A stretch of 64,000 bases of DNA from Peribacillus frigoritolerans (GTDB lineage: Bacteria > Bacillota > Bacilli > Bacillales > DSM-1321), in assembly GCF_001636405.1 (NCBI RefSeq), contig NZ_KV440950.1, forward strand, positions 891,712-955,711. The letters are read 5' to 3'. The position numbers were made by a program, and so were the translations under genes. Each line of letters begins with the position of its first letter. The first letter of the stretch is position 1. Below the pieces are notes generated by a model that was not told where the DNA came from, made no database searches, and saw nothing but the letters and a program-made list of their open reading frames with translations. Shown one piece after another: positions 26,389 to 34,865 of this stretch.

Positions 26389-26420
26389 TATGTCAACTAA
26401 TTTGTTGTTTGGTTAACATA
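26389..26420. promoter_or_regulatory. BirA operator of bioYDA
   Basis: TATGTCAAC (26389-26397), a 14-bp AT-rich spacer and GTTAACATA (26412-26420): arms are inverted repeats with one mismatch and fit the biotin-repressor site found before Bacillus bio genes. Confidence 0.8.
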
Positions 26421-26517
26421 TAAAGTGCCAGTTTTCTTAGGATTTAAAGGACAACTAGGAAAATATTGAAAAAAGGCCATTGAATAATATTTTGTATGTA
26501 TGTTATTATTCTAACGA

Positions 26518-26549
26518 TATGTTAACTTGTTGTATTTTAGGTTAACAAA
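26518..26549. promoter_or_regulatory. BirA operator of bioB
   Basis: TATGTTAAC (26518-26526), a 14-bp spacer and GTTAACAAA (26541-26549), the same layout as the site at 26389. A possible -35/-10 (TTGAAT 26480, TATTAT 26504, 18-bp spacing) lies just upstream, so bound BirA would cover the transcription start. Confidence 0.8.
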
Positions 26550-26787
26550 TATTATCGCTCCATTGATATTGCTAAATGTTAATTGCCCATTGAGGCTGAT
26601 TGTGCACATGCAACCGGTTGGTTGGAGGGAAAAGTGGTTCAGGTAAACCCGCGGCTGGAGCAGCAGGTTGCAGGAAGCAGGTCTATTACTGGATATCTTC
26701 CGTTTTATGTGCGGAGAACCGGAACAGGATATGTTCCTTTTCAAGGAATGGCGATTCGGCACACAATAAAAGAAAAGAGGGATAGGT
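26550..26787 (+). other. long leader between the BirA operator and bioB
   Basis: About 240 bp that appear more GC-rich than the flanks and carry several short hairpins (for example GGAACA/TGTTCC near 26725). I cannot match it to a known riboswitch. An 87-codon frame crosses it but lacks a ribosome site and runs into bioB in another frame. Confidence 0.4.
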
Positions 26788-27780
26788 TTGGAAACATTGG
26801 TAAGGGATTGGAAGATGTTAGCGGAGAACGTTATCAAAGGATATAAAGTGACGGAGGAAGAGGCATTATCCATCGTCCAAGCCCCAGACGAAGAGGTTTT
26901 GGAAATTCTGAATGCAGCCTATCTCATACGTAAACATCATTATGGGAAAAAGGTAAAATTGAATATGATCATCAATACGAAATCAGGATTATGTCCCGAG
27001 GATTGCGGCTACTGCTCGCAGTCGATCGTCTCGGAAGCCCCGATCGATAAATATGCTTGGCTGACTAAAGAAAAGATTGTCGAGGGAGCGCAAGAATCAA
27101 TTCGCCGGAAGGCGGGTACTTATTGTATTGTCGCTTCTGGCCGTCGTCCGACCAACAGGGAAATCGATCATGTTATTGATGCGGTAAAAGAAATCCGCGA
27201 AACGACGGATCTTAAAATCTGCTGCTGTTTAGGTTTCCTGAATGAGGAACATGCCGGTAAACTAGCGGAAGCAGGCGTTCATCGCTATAACCACAACTTG
27301 AATACATCACAGGAAAACTACAGTAAAATTACATCGACACATACATATGAAGACCGGGTAGATACAGTGGAAGCTGTGAAAGATGCCGGAATGTCCCCAT
27401 GCTCTGGAGCCATTTTCGGAATGGGCGAATCTGAGGCGGAAGCGGTGGAAGTCGCTCTATCCTTACGCAGCCTTGATGCAGATTCCATTCCTTGTAATTT
27501 TCTCAATGCAATTGACGGAACGCCGCTTGAGGGAACTTCCGAGCTGACCCCCACTAAATGCCTGAAATTGATTTCGATGATGAGATTCGTTAATCCGAGT
27601 AAGGAAATCCGCCTGGCCGGCGGCCGGGAGGTCAATCTCCGTTCCATGCAGCCCATGGCACTTTATGCAGCCAATTCCATCTTCGTCGGCGACTATTTAA
27701 CGACAGCTGGTCAAGAACCCACAGCGGATTGGGGAATCATTGAAGACCTGGGATTTGAAATTGAAGAATGTGCCCTTTAA
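26788..27780 (+). CDS. bioB: biotin synthase BioB
   Basis: 330 residues, a radical-SAM enzyme. The 4Fe-4S cluster motif CxxxCxxC is C69, C73, C76 (CPEDCGYC); NHNLNTS-type and GMGES segments follow at their usual places, as does the second cluster's RLAGGREVNLR arginine region. It inserts sulfur into dethiobiotin. The start is a TTG at 26788 preceded by GAGGGATAGG; an ATG at 26815 is the alternative. Divergent from bioYDA and under its own BirA site. bioF and the pimeloyl genes are not in the window. Confidence 0.95.
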   Translation: METLVRDWKMLAENVIKGYKVTEEEALSIVQAPDEEVLEILNAAYLIRKHHYGKKVKLNMIINTKSGLCPEDCGYCSQSIVSEAPIDKYAWLTKEKIVEGAQESIRRKAGTYCIVASGRRPTNREIDHVIDAVKEIRETTDLKICCCLGFLNEEHAGKLAEAGVHRYNHNLNTSQENYSKITSTHTYEDRVDTVEAVKDAGMSPCSGAIFGMGESEAEAVEVALSLRSLDADSIPCNFLNAIDGTPLEGTSELTPTKCLKLISMMRFVNPSKEIRLAGGREVNLRSMQPMALYAANSIFVGDYLTTAGQEPTADWGIIEDLGFEIEECAL

Positions 27781-27807
27781 TTGATAAAGAAGATTATTGA
27801 GAGAAAC

Positions 27808-27838
27808 TAAAAAAACACCCTTAGGGTGTTTTTTTTTC
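27808..27838 (+). terminator. terminator of bioB
   Basis: AAAAACACCC and GGGTGTTTTT pair across TTA, with eight or more T residues. Confidence 0.88.
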
Positions 27839-27914
27839 AGTTTGTCGATAAAAGGAGGTTCGAAATAATCCCGCTTCGAACCATAATCTTAAACATAACT
27901 AGTTTATCCTTCAG

Positions 27915-29130
27915 AGTTTTTTACAGTAATCCTTAAAGGATGGAAGAAATTTGCGGGACTCCTGCCGAATAACTGGGTAGCCGAGCCCCCGCAGGCGTTT
28001 GCGCCGAGGAGGCTTGGCAGGCAGTCGGCGGAAAGGAGCGGATTTCCGAAAGTGGGTATGTGTAATGATTTCCACTCCAGGCACTCGCTTTCCGCGGGCG
28101 GTCCGCCCTGGGAGTGCGCCTGCGGGGTCTTCCTTGGCCACGCTTTTCCCGCAGGAGTCTCGTACCTTACGTTCCAATCAGCTGGAACTTCTTTTTTAAG
28201 AGATATTGTAGGGAAATTGGCTCTTCTTCTCCAATTCGTCTACAGTCTGGCGGTTCAATCAATTTTCCGGCAAAAGGAGTTTCGAATTGCCCTCGCCCCG
28301 AACCAGGATTTTAAAAGTAAACTAGTTTATCCTTCATGTTTTTACAGTAATCCTTTTTGGATGGAAGAAATGAGCGACACTTCTGCCGAATAACTGGCTA
28401 GCCAAGACTTCACAGCCGCTTACGGTGAAGAGGCTTGGCAGACAGTCGGGGGAAGGGGAACGGATTTCCAGAAGTGGGTATGTGTAATGATTTCTACTCC
28501 AGGCACTCGCTTTCCGCGGGCGGTCCGGGGAGCCTCCTCGGCGTTCGCCTGCGGGGTCTCCCTTGGCCACGCTTTTCCCGGAGGAGTCTCGTACCTTACG
28601 TTCCAATCAGCTGGAACTTCTTTTTTTAGAGATATTGTAGGGAAACTGGCTCTTCTTCTCCAATTCGTCTACAGTCTGGCGGTTCAATCAATTTTCCGGC
28701 AAAAGGAGTTTCGAATTGCTGTCACCCCGAACCAATCTTAAACAAGACTAGTTTATCCTTCATGTTTTTTTACAGTCCCCCTTAAAGGATGCAAGAAATG
28801 TGCGACACTCCTGCCAAATAACTGGCTAGTCTAGACCACACAGCCGTTTACCGGCGAGGAGGCTTGGCAGACAGTCGGCGGAAAGGGAGCGGATTTCTGG
28901 AATCAACTGGAATGTAATTTCAAGAAAAAACTGAAGGCTCGGAAGCATCCCGAAGCAAGCTTAAGATAGGGGATCCTTCATGTTTTTACAGTAATCCTTA
29001 AAGGATGAAAGAAATGAGCGAGACTCCTGCCGAATAACTGGCTAGTCGAGACCCCACAGCCGTATAACGGCGAGGAGGCTTGGCAGGCAGTCGGCGGAAA
29101 GGGAGCGGATTTCTGGAATCAACTGGAACG
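27915..29130. repeat. field of alternating A- and B-type structured repeats
   Basis: A-type copies on the plus strand at about 27937-28050, 28359-28475, 28788-28913 and 28996-29130; B-type copies on the minus strand at 28067-28195 and 28488-28617. The block A+B+spacer is itself duplicated with a period of about 419 bp (27937 to 28359). Inner hairpins vary in step: GGCG/CGCC at 27990, CCG/CGG at 28405, 28845 and 29058. No protein gene is supported anywhere in 27839-29165; the open frames seen follow the repeats. Confidence 0.88.
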
Positions 29131-29365
29131 GTTTTCAAAGAAAAAAACTGCAAACATTGCTGTAATAGAACTAATGTCCTTCAACCTTTACAAAAATAAA
29201 AAAATAATGATAAGTGAAAATAATGAAAAAAAAATGCTAAATTGTAAGGAGAGGTTTTATAATGAATTACCTGAATACAATAACATTTGCTGCATTGTAG
29301 TAAATGATTATGATATAGGGAAAGGATCAGTATTGGTAATATCAATAATGAGAGGATAGTTTTGT
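29131..29365 (+). promoter_or_regulatory. AT-rich leader of the deacetylase cassette with a 12-codon frame
   Basis: This stretch has no recognisable protein. AAGGAGAGG stands 7 bases before an ATG at 29262 that opens a 12-codon frame ending at 29300. It could be a leader peptide or a decayed gene start. Confidence 0.35.
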
Positions 29366-30067
29366 GTGATGCATATATGGCTGATTAGTTTTATTATTTT
29401 ATTATTGCTATTAATATTTTATACTATTATCCCAACGGTGCTAATTCGTGTATGCAGCTTGGGAATAACCAAAAAAATACATTCGAATAATGGGATTGCG
29501 CTAACTTTCGATGATGGCCCAAACCCTGAATATACCATAAAATTACTTGATCTTTTAAAAGAATATGAGATAAAGGCCACATTTTTTGTTGTGGGCAGTA
29601 AAGTGAAAAGTAATCCTGGGATTATTAAAAGAATGCATGAAGAGGGACATACGATAGGTATCCATCATTTTCAACATGTTTCAAGTTGGGTCCTATCACC
29701 AATTCATCTGCGAAAACAGTTGGAAATGACTGAAAAGGCGATAACGGAATGCACGAATGAAAAGGTGATATTTTATAGACCGCCATGGGGCCATTTCAAT
29801 ATGTTCACCCCACTATTCAGTAGGAAATATAAAGTGATTATGTGGTCCGGCATCTTTGGGGATTGGAAAGTCGAACATTGTAAAAATACTCTGCTTGATC
29901 AGCTTCGAAGCGCTTCAACAGAAGGTTCCATCCTATTGCTTCATGACTGTGGTGAAACATTGGGAGCGGATAATGAGGCACCAGGCTATATGATTGAAAT
30001 GTTAAAAATTTACCTGCAGGAGAGTAAGGAAAAAGGAACACACTTCATTTCTTTAAAAGACTTATAA
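29366..30067 (+). CDS. membrane-anchored polysaccharide deacetylase
   Basis: 233 residues. One N-terminal membrane helix (about 4-24) and a NodB domain with LTFDDGPNPE, GIHHFQHVSSW, RPPWGHFN and LLLHDCGE. The second motif reads H-H-x-x-H rather than H-S-x-x-H, but both metal-type histidines are kept. CE4 enzymes remove N- or O-acetyl groups from wall or surface sugars. GTG start with AGAGGA in front; ATG one codon later. Followed 17 bp later by dedA and then a glycolipid-type glycosyltransferase, so the substrate may be a lipid-linked sugar; that is inference. Confidence 0.85.
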   Translation: MMHIWLISFIILLLLLIFYTIIPTVLIRVCSLGITKKIHSNNGIALTFDDGPNPEYTIKLLDLLKEYEIKATFFVVGSKVKSNPGIIKRMHEEGHTIGIHHFQHVSSWVLSPIHLRKQLEMTEKAITECTNEKVIFYRPPWGHFNMFTPLFSRKYKVIMWSGIFGDWKVEHCKNTLLDQLRSASTEGSILLLHDCGETLGADNEAPGYMIEMLKIYLQESKEKGTHFISLKDL

Positions 30068-30084
30068 CTAATTCTGGGGGTATT

Positions 30085-30684
30085 ATGGATATAGATACGC
30101 TTTTACATTTTATTGATTCTTATGGATACCTGATCATTTTTCTTTTTTTATTCTTCGGCATCGTAGGAGTGCCTGCTCCAGAAGAATCACTTCTATTTCT
30201 AATTGGGGTGCTGGTTGTCCAAGGTAAGCTCTCTATGGGTTTAGCGATGCTGTGTGCAATTCTCGGCGCCTTTATCGGAATGCTTGCAGCTTATGCATGC
30301 GGAAAATATGTGGGGTATCCATTTATAAATAAATATGGAAGATTCATTGGGATTACGGCTGAACGCTGGGAGAAAGCAAAAAGAAACTATACGGATAATG
30401 CACGAAAAACGTTAGTATTGGGATTTTATATTCCGGGGATGAGGCAAATAAGTCCATATTTTGCAGGAATCTCTTCTATACCCTTTCGGAAATACTTCCT
30501 CTTTTCCCTATTAGGCACTATACTATGGACCGTCCCTTTTATAGTGGCCGGTTATTATGTGGGGGATGCTTTTAATGTTAATCCTAAATATGTTCCATAT
30601 TTAGGTGTTGTATTTTTAGTTATTTTTGTACTCTATGTTACTATCAAATACATTAAAAAGAGAAAACAAAGATCCAAAAGTTGA
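30085..30684 (+). CDS. DedA family membrane protein
   Basis: 199 residues with about five membrane segments. The re-entrant segment FGIVGVPAPEESLLFLIGV and the second ARFIPGMR-like motif (GFYIPGMRQISPYFAG) identify the DedA/SNARE-associated family. Members include undecaprenyl-phosphate (UptA) and other lipid flippases in the cytoplasmic membrane. GGGGG before the ATG. Middle gene of a deacetylase-DedA-glycosyltransferase set. Which lipid it moves is unknown. Confidence 0.9.
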   Translation: MDIDTLLHFIDSYGYLIIFLFLFFGIVGVPAPEESLLFLIGVLVVQGKLSMGLAMLCAILGAFIGMLAAYACGKYVGYPFINKYGRFIGITAERWEKAKRNYTDNARKTLVLGFYIPGMRQISPYFAGISSIPFRKYFLFSLLGTILWTVPFIVAGYYVGDAFNVNPKYVPYLGVVFLVIFVLYVTIKYIKKRKQRSKS

Positions 30685-30816
30685 GTCGGCTCCTTATTAA
30701 AAAACGTCGGAAATAAAAAATCGATTTAAGGAATTTGTTCAACGATATTGTAAGAGGAAGATATCATGAACTATATATTTTGTATTTTCAGAATGATTTC
30801 TTAGGAGATGACACAT

Positions 30817-31983
30817 ATGAAGAAGATTTTGTTTTTACCTCTCTTTCGAATGCAGTCGGGACATCATCAAGTTGCAGAGGCATTGATGGATATGTTAAAA
30901 AAGCATTCGAATGGGATTGCTTATAAAAAAATCGATCTAATCAGTTATACCAATACCTCTCTAGAAAAATTCATTGCAAATAGTTATCTGACATGGATCC
31001 GTTATGCGCCGGAAACCTACAATCTTGCCTATAAGAACCTGTTTTATGTTCACTCGCCAAAGGAAAGTGCATGTAAATGGTATCAGCAATTATTCATGAA
31101 TAAGATGGAACGATTGATAGCGGAAGAAAAGCCTGATTTAATTGTGTGTACACACGGTTTCCCTTCATATCTTTTGAGTCAGTTAAAGATGAAAGGAAAG
31201 TGCAGCACACCGGTAATAAACGTGTACACGGACTATTTTATTAATAATGTGTGGGGAAGCGAAGGGATAGATGCCCATTTTCTTCCTAGTCAAGAAGTGA
31301 AAGAAAAGCTGATGAGTAAGCGTCAAATACCAAAACAAACGATGATGGTCACTGGCATTCCCGTGCACGAGGAAATCACAAAAAATGCCCGTGTCCAAAG
31401 AAACACAGAACGGCCAAAAATTTTGATATCCGGAGGAAATAGCGGTCTGGGAGGGATTTTGAACTTAGGTGATGAGTTAAAGAATTCAACCGACTTTGAT
31501 TATTTAGTTCTTTGCGGAAATAACAACAAGCTTTATGAAGAAATCAATACATGGAACTTACCTCATATCAAACCATTGCCCTATATCTCATCAAGGTCTG
31601 AAATGAATAAACTTTATGAAGAAGTTGACGCAATCGTTACGAAACCGGGCGGTGTCACGATCAGTGAATCATTGCGAAAAAGGCTTCCGATCTTTGTTCA
31701 TTCCAGGCTTCCGGGGCAGGAGGAAATCAATCTGCAGTATCTAAAACAGCAAGGCCTTGTATTTAAACTTAATCAGAAAACGCCTTTTGAAAAACAATTG
31801 CTGAGTATATTGAAGGATCAGAAAAAAATGAAAAAATGGAACACATCCATAGAGTCCTATCATAAGGAAATAGAGTTGGAGAAACCCGAGGGAATAGTGG
31901 AGGTCATGAAATTGATCCTTGATCTTAATCAAAATGGTACGCCTTCCTATCTAGCCCGACAGCCCAAACTTCTTTATAGCTAA
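30817..31983 (+). CDS. MGDG-synthase/UgtP-like glycosyltransferase (GT28)
   Basis: About 388 residues. The N-terminal MGDG_synth acceptor domain begins LPLFRMQSGHHQVAEALM (the GHxxxA loop) and contains DLIVCTHGFPSYLLS; the C-terminal GT28 donor domain has ISGGNSGLGG and TKPGGVTISESLRK. Such enzymes add sugars to diacylglycerol or similar lipids at the inner membrane face. The ATG at 30817 has AGGAG at the right distance; an ATG at 30808 abuts it. Roughly 130 bp separate it from dedA. Diacylglycerol is the likely acceptor by homology, not proven. Confidence 0.85.
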   Translation: MKKILFLPLFRMQSGHHQVAEALMDMLKKHSNGIAYKKIDLISYTNTSLEKFIANSYLTWIRYAPETYNLAYKNLFYVHSPKESACKWYQQLFMNKMERLIAEEKPDLIVCTHGFPSYLLSQLKMKGKCSTPVINVYTDYFINNVWGSEGIDAHFLPSQEVKEKLMSKRQIPKQTMMVTGIPVHEEITKNARVQRNTERPKILISGGNSGLGGILNLGDELKNSTDFDYLVLCGNNNKLYEEINTWNLPHIKPLPYISSRSEMNKLYEEVDAIVTKPGGVTISESLRKRLPIFVHSRLPGQEEINLQYLKQQGLVFKLNQKTPFEKQLLSILKDQKKMKKWNTSIESYHKEIELEKPEGIVEVMKLILDLNQNGTPSYLARQPKLLYS

Positions 31984-32085
31984 ATGCACGGTGTTCCCGC
32001 TGGTGAGCCTAAAAGGAAGAATGGATACGGAAGGCTGCTGAATTAGCAGCCATCCTATAATGAAAGGTCGGAAGGAAGTGTGACT

Positions 32086-32877
32086 TTGAAAAAAACATAC
32101 CTTATGATTTTTTTGATGATGATGCTTGTGATGACGGGGGCAGGGTGTTCAAGTGATGAAACGGAAATGAAGCCGCAAGCCGGAGGAAAAGTGGAATTGA
32201 CGGTTTCCGCAGCTGTAAGTTTGCAAGATGCCTTGAATGATATAAAGAAGTCTTTTGAAAAAGAGAATGCAAATGTGGAAGTTCATTATAACTTTGGGGC
32301 CTCTGGAGCTCTACAGCAACAGATATCCCAAGGCGCACCTGTTGACCTGTTTTTCTCAGCAGCAGAAGATAAATTTGATAAATTAATAGAGGAAGATCTT
32401 ATTGAAGAGAAGAATGGAATCGATTTAGTCGGCAATGACCTGGTGCTGGTGGTGCCAAAGGATTCCAAAAAGGAAATCGGGTCACTGGAAGACCTCACAA
32501 AGGCCGATAAAATTTCGATTGGCACTCCAGAGTCTGTACCGGCAGGGCAATATGCGAAACAAACTTTGGAAAACATGAAACTTTTCAAAGAGATGGAAGA
32601 TCGATTGGTATATGCCAAGGATGTGCGGCAAGTGCTTACATATGTGGAAACGGGAAATGTGGACGCAGGCCTCGTTTATAAAACGGATGCGCTCAACTCA
32701 TCAAAAGTTGAGATCATTGCAGCAGCCCAGGGAGATTTACATGAACCGATCATATATCCCGTGGGAATGATCAATAACCTGGATCATGCCAAGGAAGCCA
32801 AGCTATTCTATGACTATCTCCAAACGGAAGCCTCCATGAAAATCTTTGAAAAATACGGATTTAAGAATTTGAAATAA
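32086..32877 (+). CDS. modA: molybdate ABC transporter substrate-binding lipoprotein ModA
   Basis: About 263 residues. A signal peptide with lipobox MTGAGC (Cys 21) is followed by a ModA fold: LTVSAAVSLQDALNDIK, NFGASGALQQQISQGAPVDLFFSAAEDKFD and DAGLVYKTDA. It would capture molybdate or tungstate outside the cell. The TTG at 32086 is favoured by GGAAGG at 32072. No modB or modC follows; a repeat and a terminator come next. Its transporter partner must lie elsewhere. Confidence 0.9.
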   Translation: MKKTYLMIFLMMMLVMTGAGCSSDETEMKPQAGGKVELTVSAAVSLQDALNDIKKSFEKENANVEVHYNFGASGALQQQISQGAPVDLFFSAAEDKFDKLIEEDLIEEKNGIDLVGNDLVLVVPKDSKKEIGSLEDLTKADKISIGTPESVPAGQYAKQTLENMKLFKEMEDRLVYAKDVRQVLTYVETGNVDAGLVYKTDALNSSKVEIIAAAQGDLHEPIIYPVGMINNLDHAKEAKLFYDYLQTEASMKIFEKYGFKNLK

Positions 32878-33000
32878 CCGCCAATCCGGTGGCCTCGTAG
32901 ACAAAAGGAATTCGGAAAATATATCTTTCATCAAATGAAGTTCCCAAGCTAACACCCTCAACTCATCAGGTATGGTTTCTAACTAAATGTTATAACAAAG

Positions 33001-33125
33001 TTGATTGGAGAGAAAGGTGCGAGACTCCTGCGGGAAAAGCGTGTCTAGGGAGACCCCGCAGGCGCAAGCCGAGGAGGCTCCCCGACCGCCCGCGGAAAGC
33101 GAGTGCCTGTAGCGGAAATCGACGT
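33001..33125 (+). repeat. single B-type structured repeat
   Basis: The best-preserved B copy: outer helix GCGGG (33030-33034) / CCCGC (33089-33093), middle helix GGGAG (33048-33052) / CTCCC (33078-33082), inner hairpin GGC-GCAA-GCC, and the tail GGAAAGCGAGTGCCTG. It lies between modA and the terminator at 33191. Confidence 0.85.
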
Positions 33126-33190
33126 TCATTGTACAAGCCATAAAAAAATGTAGGCAAACTCGATTTGTTCGAATTTGTCCAAAAACTCCA

Positions 33191-33216
33191 ACCACCAATC
33201 TGGTGGTCTTTTTTTA
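33191..33216 (+). terminator. intrinsic terminator downstream of modA
   Basis: ACCACCA and TGGTGGT pair across ATC and are followed by CTTTTTTTT. It lies over 300 bp beyond modA, with the repeat in between. The rest of 33217-33355 shows nothing. Confidence 0.8.
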
Positions 33217-33355
33217 TTCATCCATAGTAATATTGGGTATATTTTCCTTTATATTGAAACATCTTCTTGCTTTACACGTAAGAATAAGGACATGCATGTA
33301 ATCGTTTTTCAATCGCTGCGTAATATGGACCTTGGGACAAAAGAAGGACAGCACA

Positions 33356-33850
33356 TTACTGTCCTTTGGCTTGACTGCGAATGGTACCATTCTTTTTGAA
33401 AACGATGTAAAACAGTTTAATAGGCAGGTATCCTATAACCCCGCCGAGAGTATTCAGGATCAAATCATCGGTATCAAAACTTCCTAATTCAAATAAAAGC
33501 TGAAGAATCTCATAGGTGAAACTAAGACAGAATGTTGCAATCAAGATCGATTTGAGTTGGGAAAACCTTTTTGACAGTAAGGGAAGCATCAAGCCGAAAG
33601 GTACAAAACCGATGATATTCCCCGCTATATTTTCAATCCGGATCGATGGGTTAACATCCGCTAAGAACAGGTAATGGGCAATGGTTTTAAAAGGGATGAA
33701 GTTATGGGACCCCCAATAGCGGCCATGGGAAAAAATTATATGACCATTCATTTCGGTTATCGAGAAGGTTTTAAATAAAATGAGCTTTGTAAGGATTAAT
33801 AGATATAGAAACATAAATAACGATAATACTATTTTCACAAAAATTTTCAT
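33356..33850 (-). CDS. VanZ family membrane protein
   Basis: 164 residues with four or five membrane helices. NIAGNIIGFVPFGLMLPLL and the later DTDDLILNTLGGVIGY are VanZ-family hallmarks. VanZ of enterococci gives slight teicoplanin resistance; most homologues, like this, are of unknown role at the envelope. Monocistronic and divergent from the membrane-protein pair at 33970. Confidence 0.85.
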   Translation of the reverse strand: MKIFVKIVLSLFMFLYLLILTKLILFKTFSITEMNGHIIFSHGRYWGSHNFIPFKTIAHYLFLADVNPSIRIENIAGNIIGFVPFGLMLPLLSKRFSQLKSILIATFCLSFTYEILQLLFELGSFDTDDLILNTLGGVIGYLPIKLFYIVFKKNGTIRSQAKGQ

Positions 33851-33969
33851 GATACAACTCCAATATTAAAGTGGGAAATATTTATCATTTTATCATAAAT
33901 GGTATATGATGAGTTTAATGTAATAATTTACTATATTTTCTGTTCGAATTACCAAGGAGGGGTAAAACA

Positions 33970-34341
33970 GTGGAGGAAGCAATAATTGATTTTGTCATTG
34001 CGGTCATATTAATTATTGGTTTCACATACGGTCTCATTAGGCAATTTAGACATTGTGTCAGTATCAGGAAGGGAAATAAGTCGGAGTATGTACATTACAA
34101 GAGGGCATTGATTGGAAACTATCTGGTTTGCCTATCCTATTCAGGGTTTCTTTTTTCTTATATTTTGAATTCATTATTGGCATCCCGAATTATACAGGCT
34201 TCATTTGTTACAAGTGATAATACTAGTTTTTGCAGTTTCAGTTTTCTTGCCATTCTATTAATCGCCAAATTTGGGATTATTCCTAAGGAAAATGAACAAG
34301 TTGGATTACAAGAATACATAGTTGAGAAAGAGGAAATATGA
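33970..34341 (+). CDS. 123-residue membrane protein of unknown function
   Basis: GTG start with AAGGAGGGG upstream. Three predicted membrane segments (about 6-22, 46-68, 83-103) with a basic loop between the first two (RQFRHCVSIRKGNK). No family recognised. Its end overlaps the next gene by 4 bp (ATGA), so the two are co-translated. Confidence 0.65.
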   Translation: MEEAIIDFVIAVILIIGFTYGLIRQFRHCVSIRKGNKSEYVHYKRALIGNYLVCLSYSGFLFSYILNSLLASRIIQASFVTSDNTSFCSFSFLAILLIAKFGIIPKENEQVGLQEYIVEKEEI

Positions 34342-34838
34342 AGAAAATTTCGCTTATCATATTAATCGTATGTATTTCGATCACCTTTCTATTGAATGTT
34401 GCCATGCCTGAATTTGCTGGCAAAATGAAGCATAATATAAGTTCCATGAATATCCTTTATTCATACAGTGTCACAAAAACATTCTCGGAACAAATCCATG
34501 ATACGGTCGAAATGGCATCCGTTCCTTCAGGGAAAACAGAGACCAGGGATGCCGATTTCCGAAGTGATGTCAAGCTTGAGGGCACGCCGCTGAATATTAA
34601 AAGTGTAGTGAAAGAGCACTTGAATAAACCCCAAGTGTATAAAACTAAAGAAAAGTTAACCGGGCCCGAAAAAGGGTTTTCATACCGGACATATCATCTT
34701 ACCAAAAATTATGATAAAGGAAGATATACAGTCATCCGAACGAATAAAATAACGGGAAAAGAAAAGGTGTATGCCGGAACTTACTATGAGCCGAGCACGC
34801 AAGATCCTTTCGTAAAATGGTCACGTGATGAAAAATGA
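34338..34838 (+). CDS. 166-residue exported or membrane-anchored protein
   Basis: A hydrophobic N-terminal helix (about 4-22) without lipobox is followed by a hydrophilic, Lys-rich region predicted to lie outside the cell. No family recognised. Overlaps the preceding membrane-protein gene by 4 bp, suggesting the products act together. Confidence 0.65.
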   Translation: MKKISLIILIVCISITFLLNVAMPEFAGKMKHNISSMNILYSYSVTKTFSEQIHDTVEMASVPSGKTETRDADFRSDVKLEGTPLNIKSVVKEHLNKPQVYKTKEKLTGPEKGFSYRTYHLTKNYDKGRYTVIRTNKITGKEKVYAGTYYEPSTQDPFVKWSRDEK

Positions 34839-34865
34839 TGGCTGACCATAAGATTTCATGTAAAG

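Noticed and set aside
26583..26846. 87-codon frame upstream of bioB
   Set aside because: No ribosome site, no recognisable protein, and it overlaps the start of bioB in another frame.
27915..29130. CRISPR array
   Set aside because: Units are 120-420 bp, with no short uniform repeats or unique 30-40 bp spacers and no cas genes nearby.
29174..29359. 61-codon frame before the deacetylase gene
   Set aside because: AT-rich, no ribosome site, composition not protein-like.
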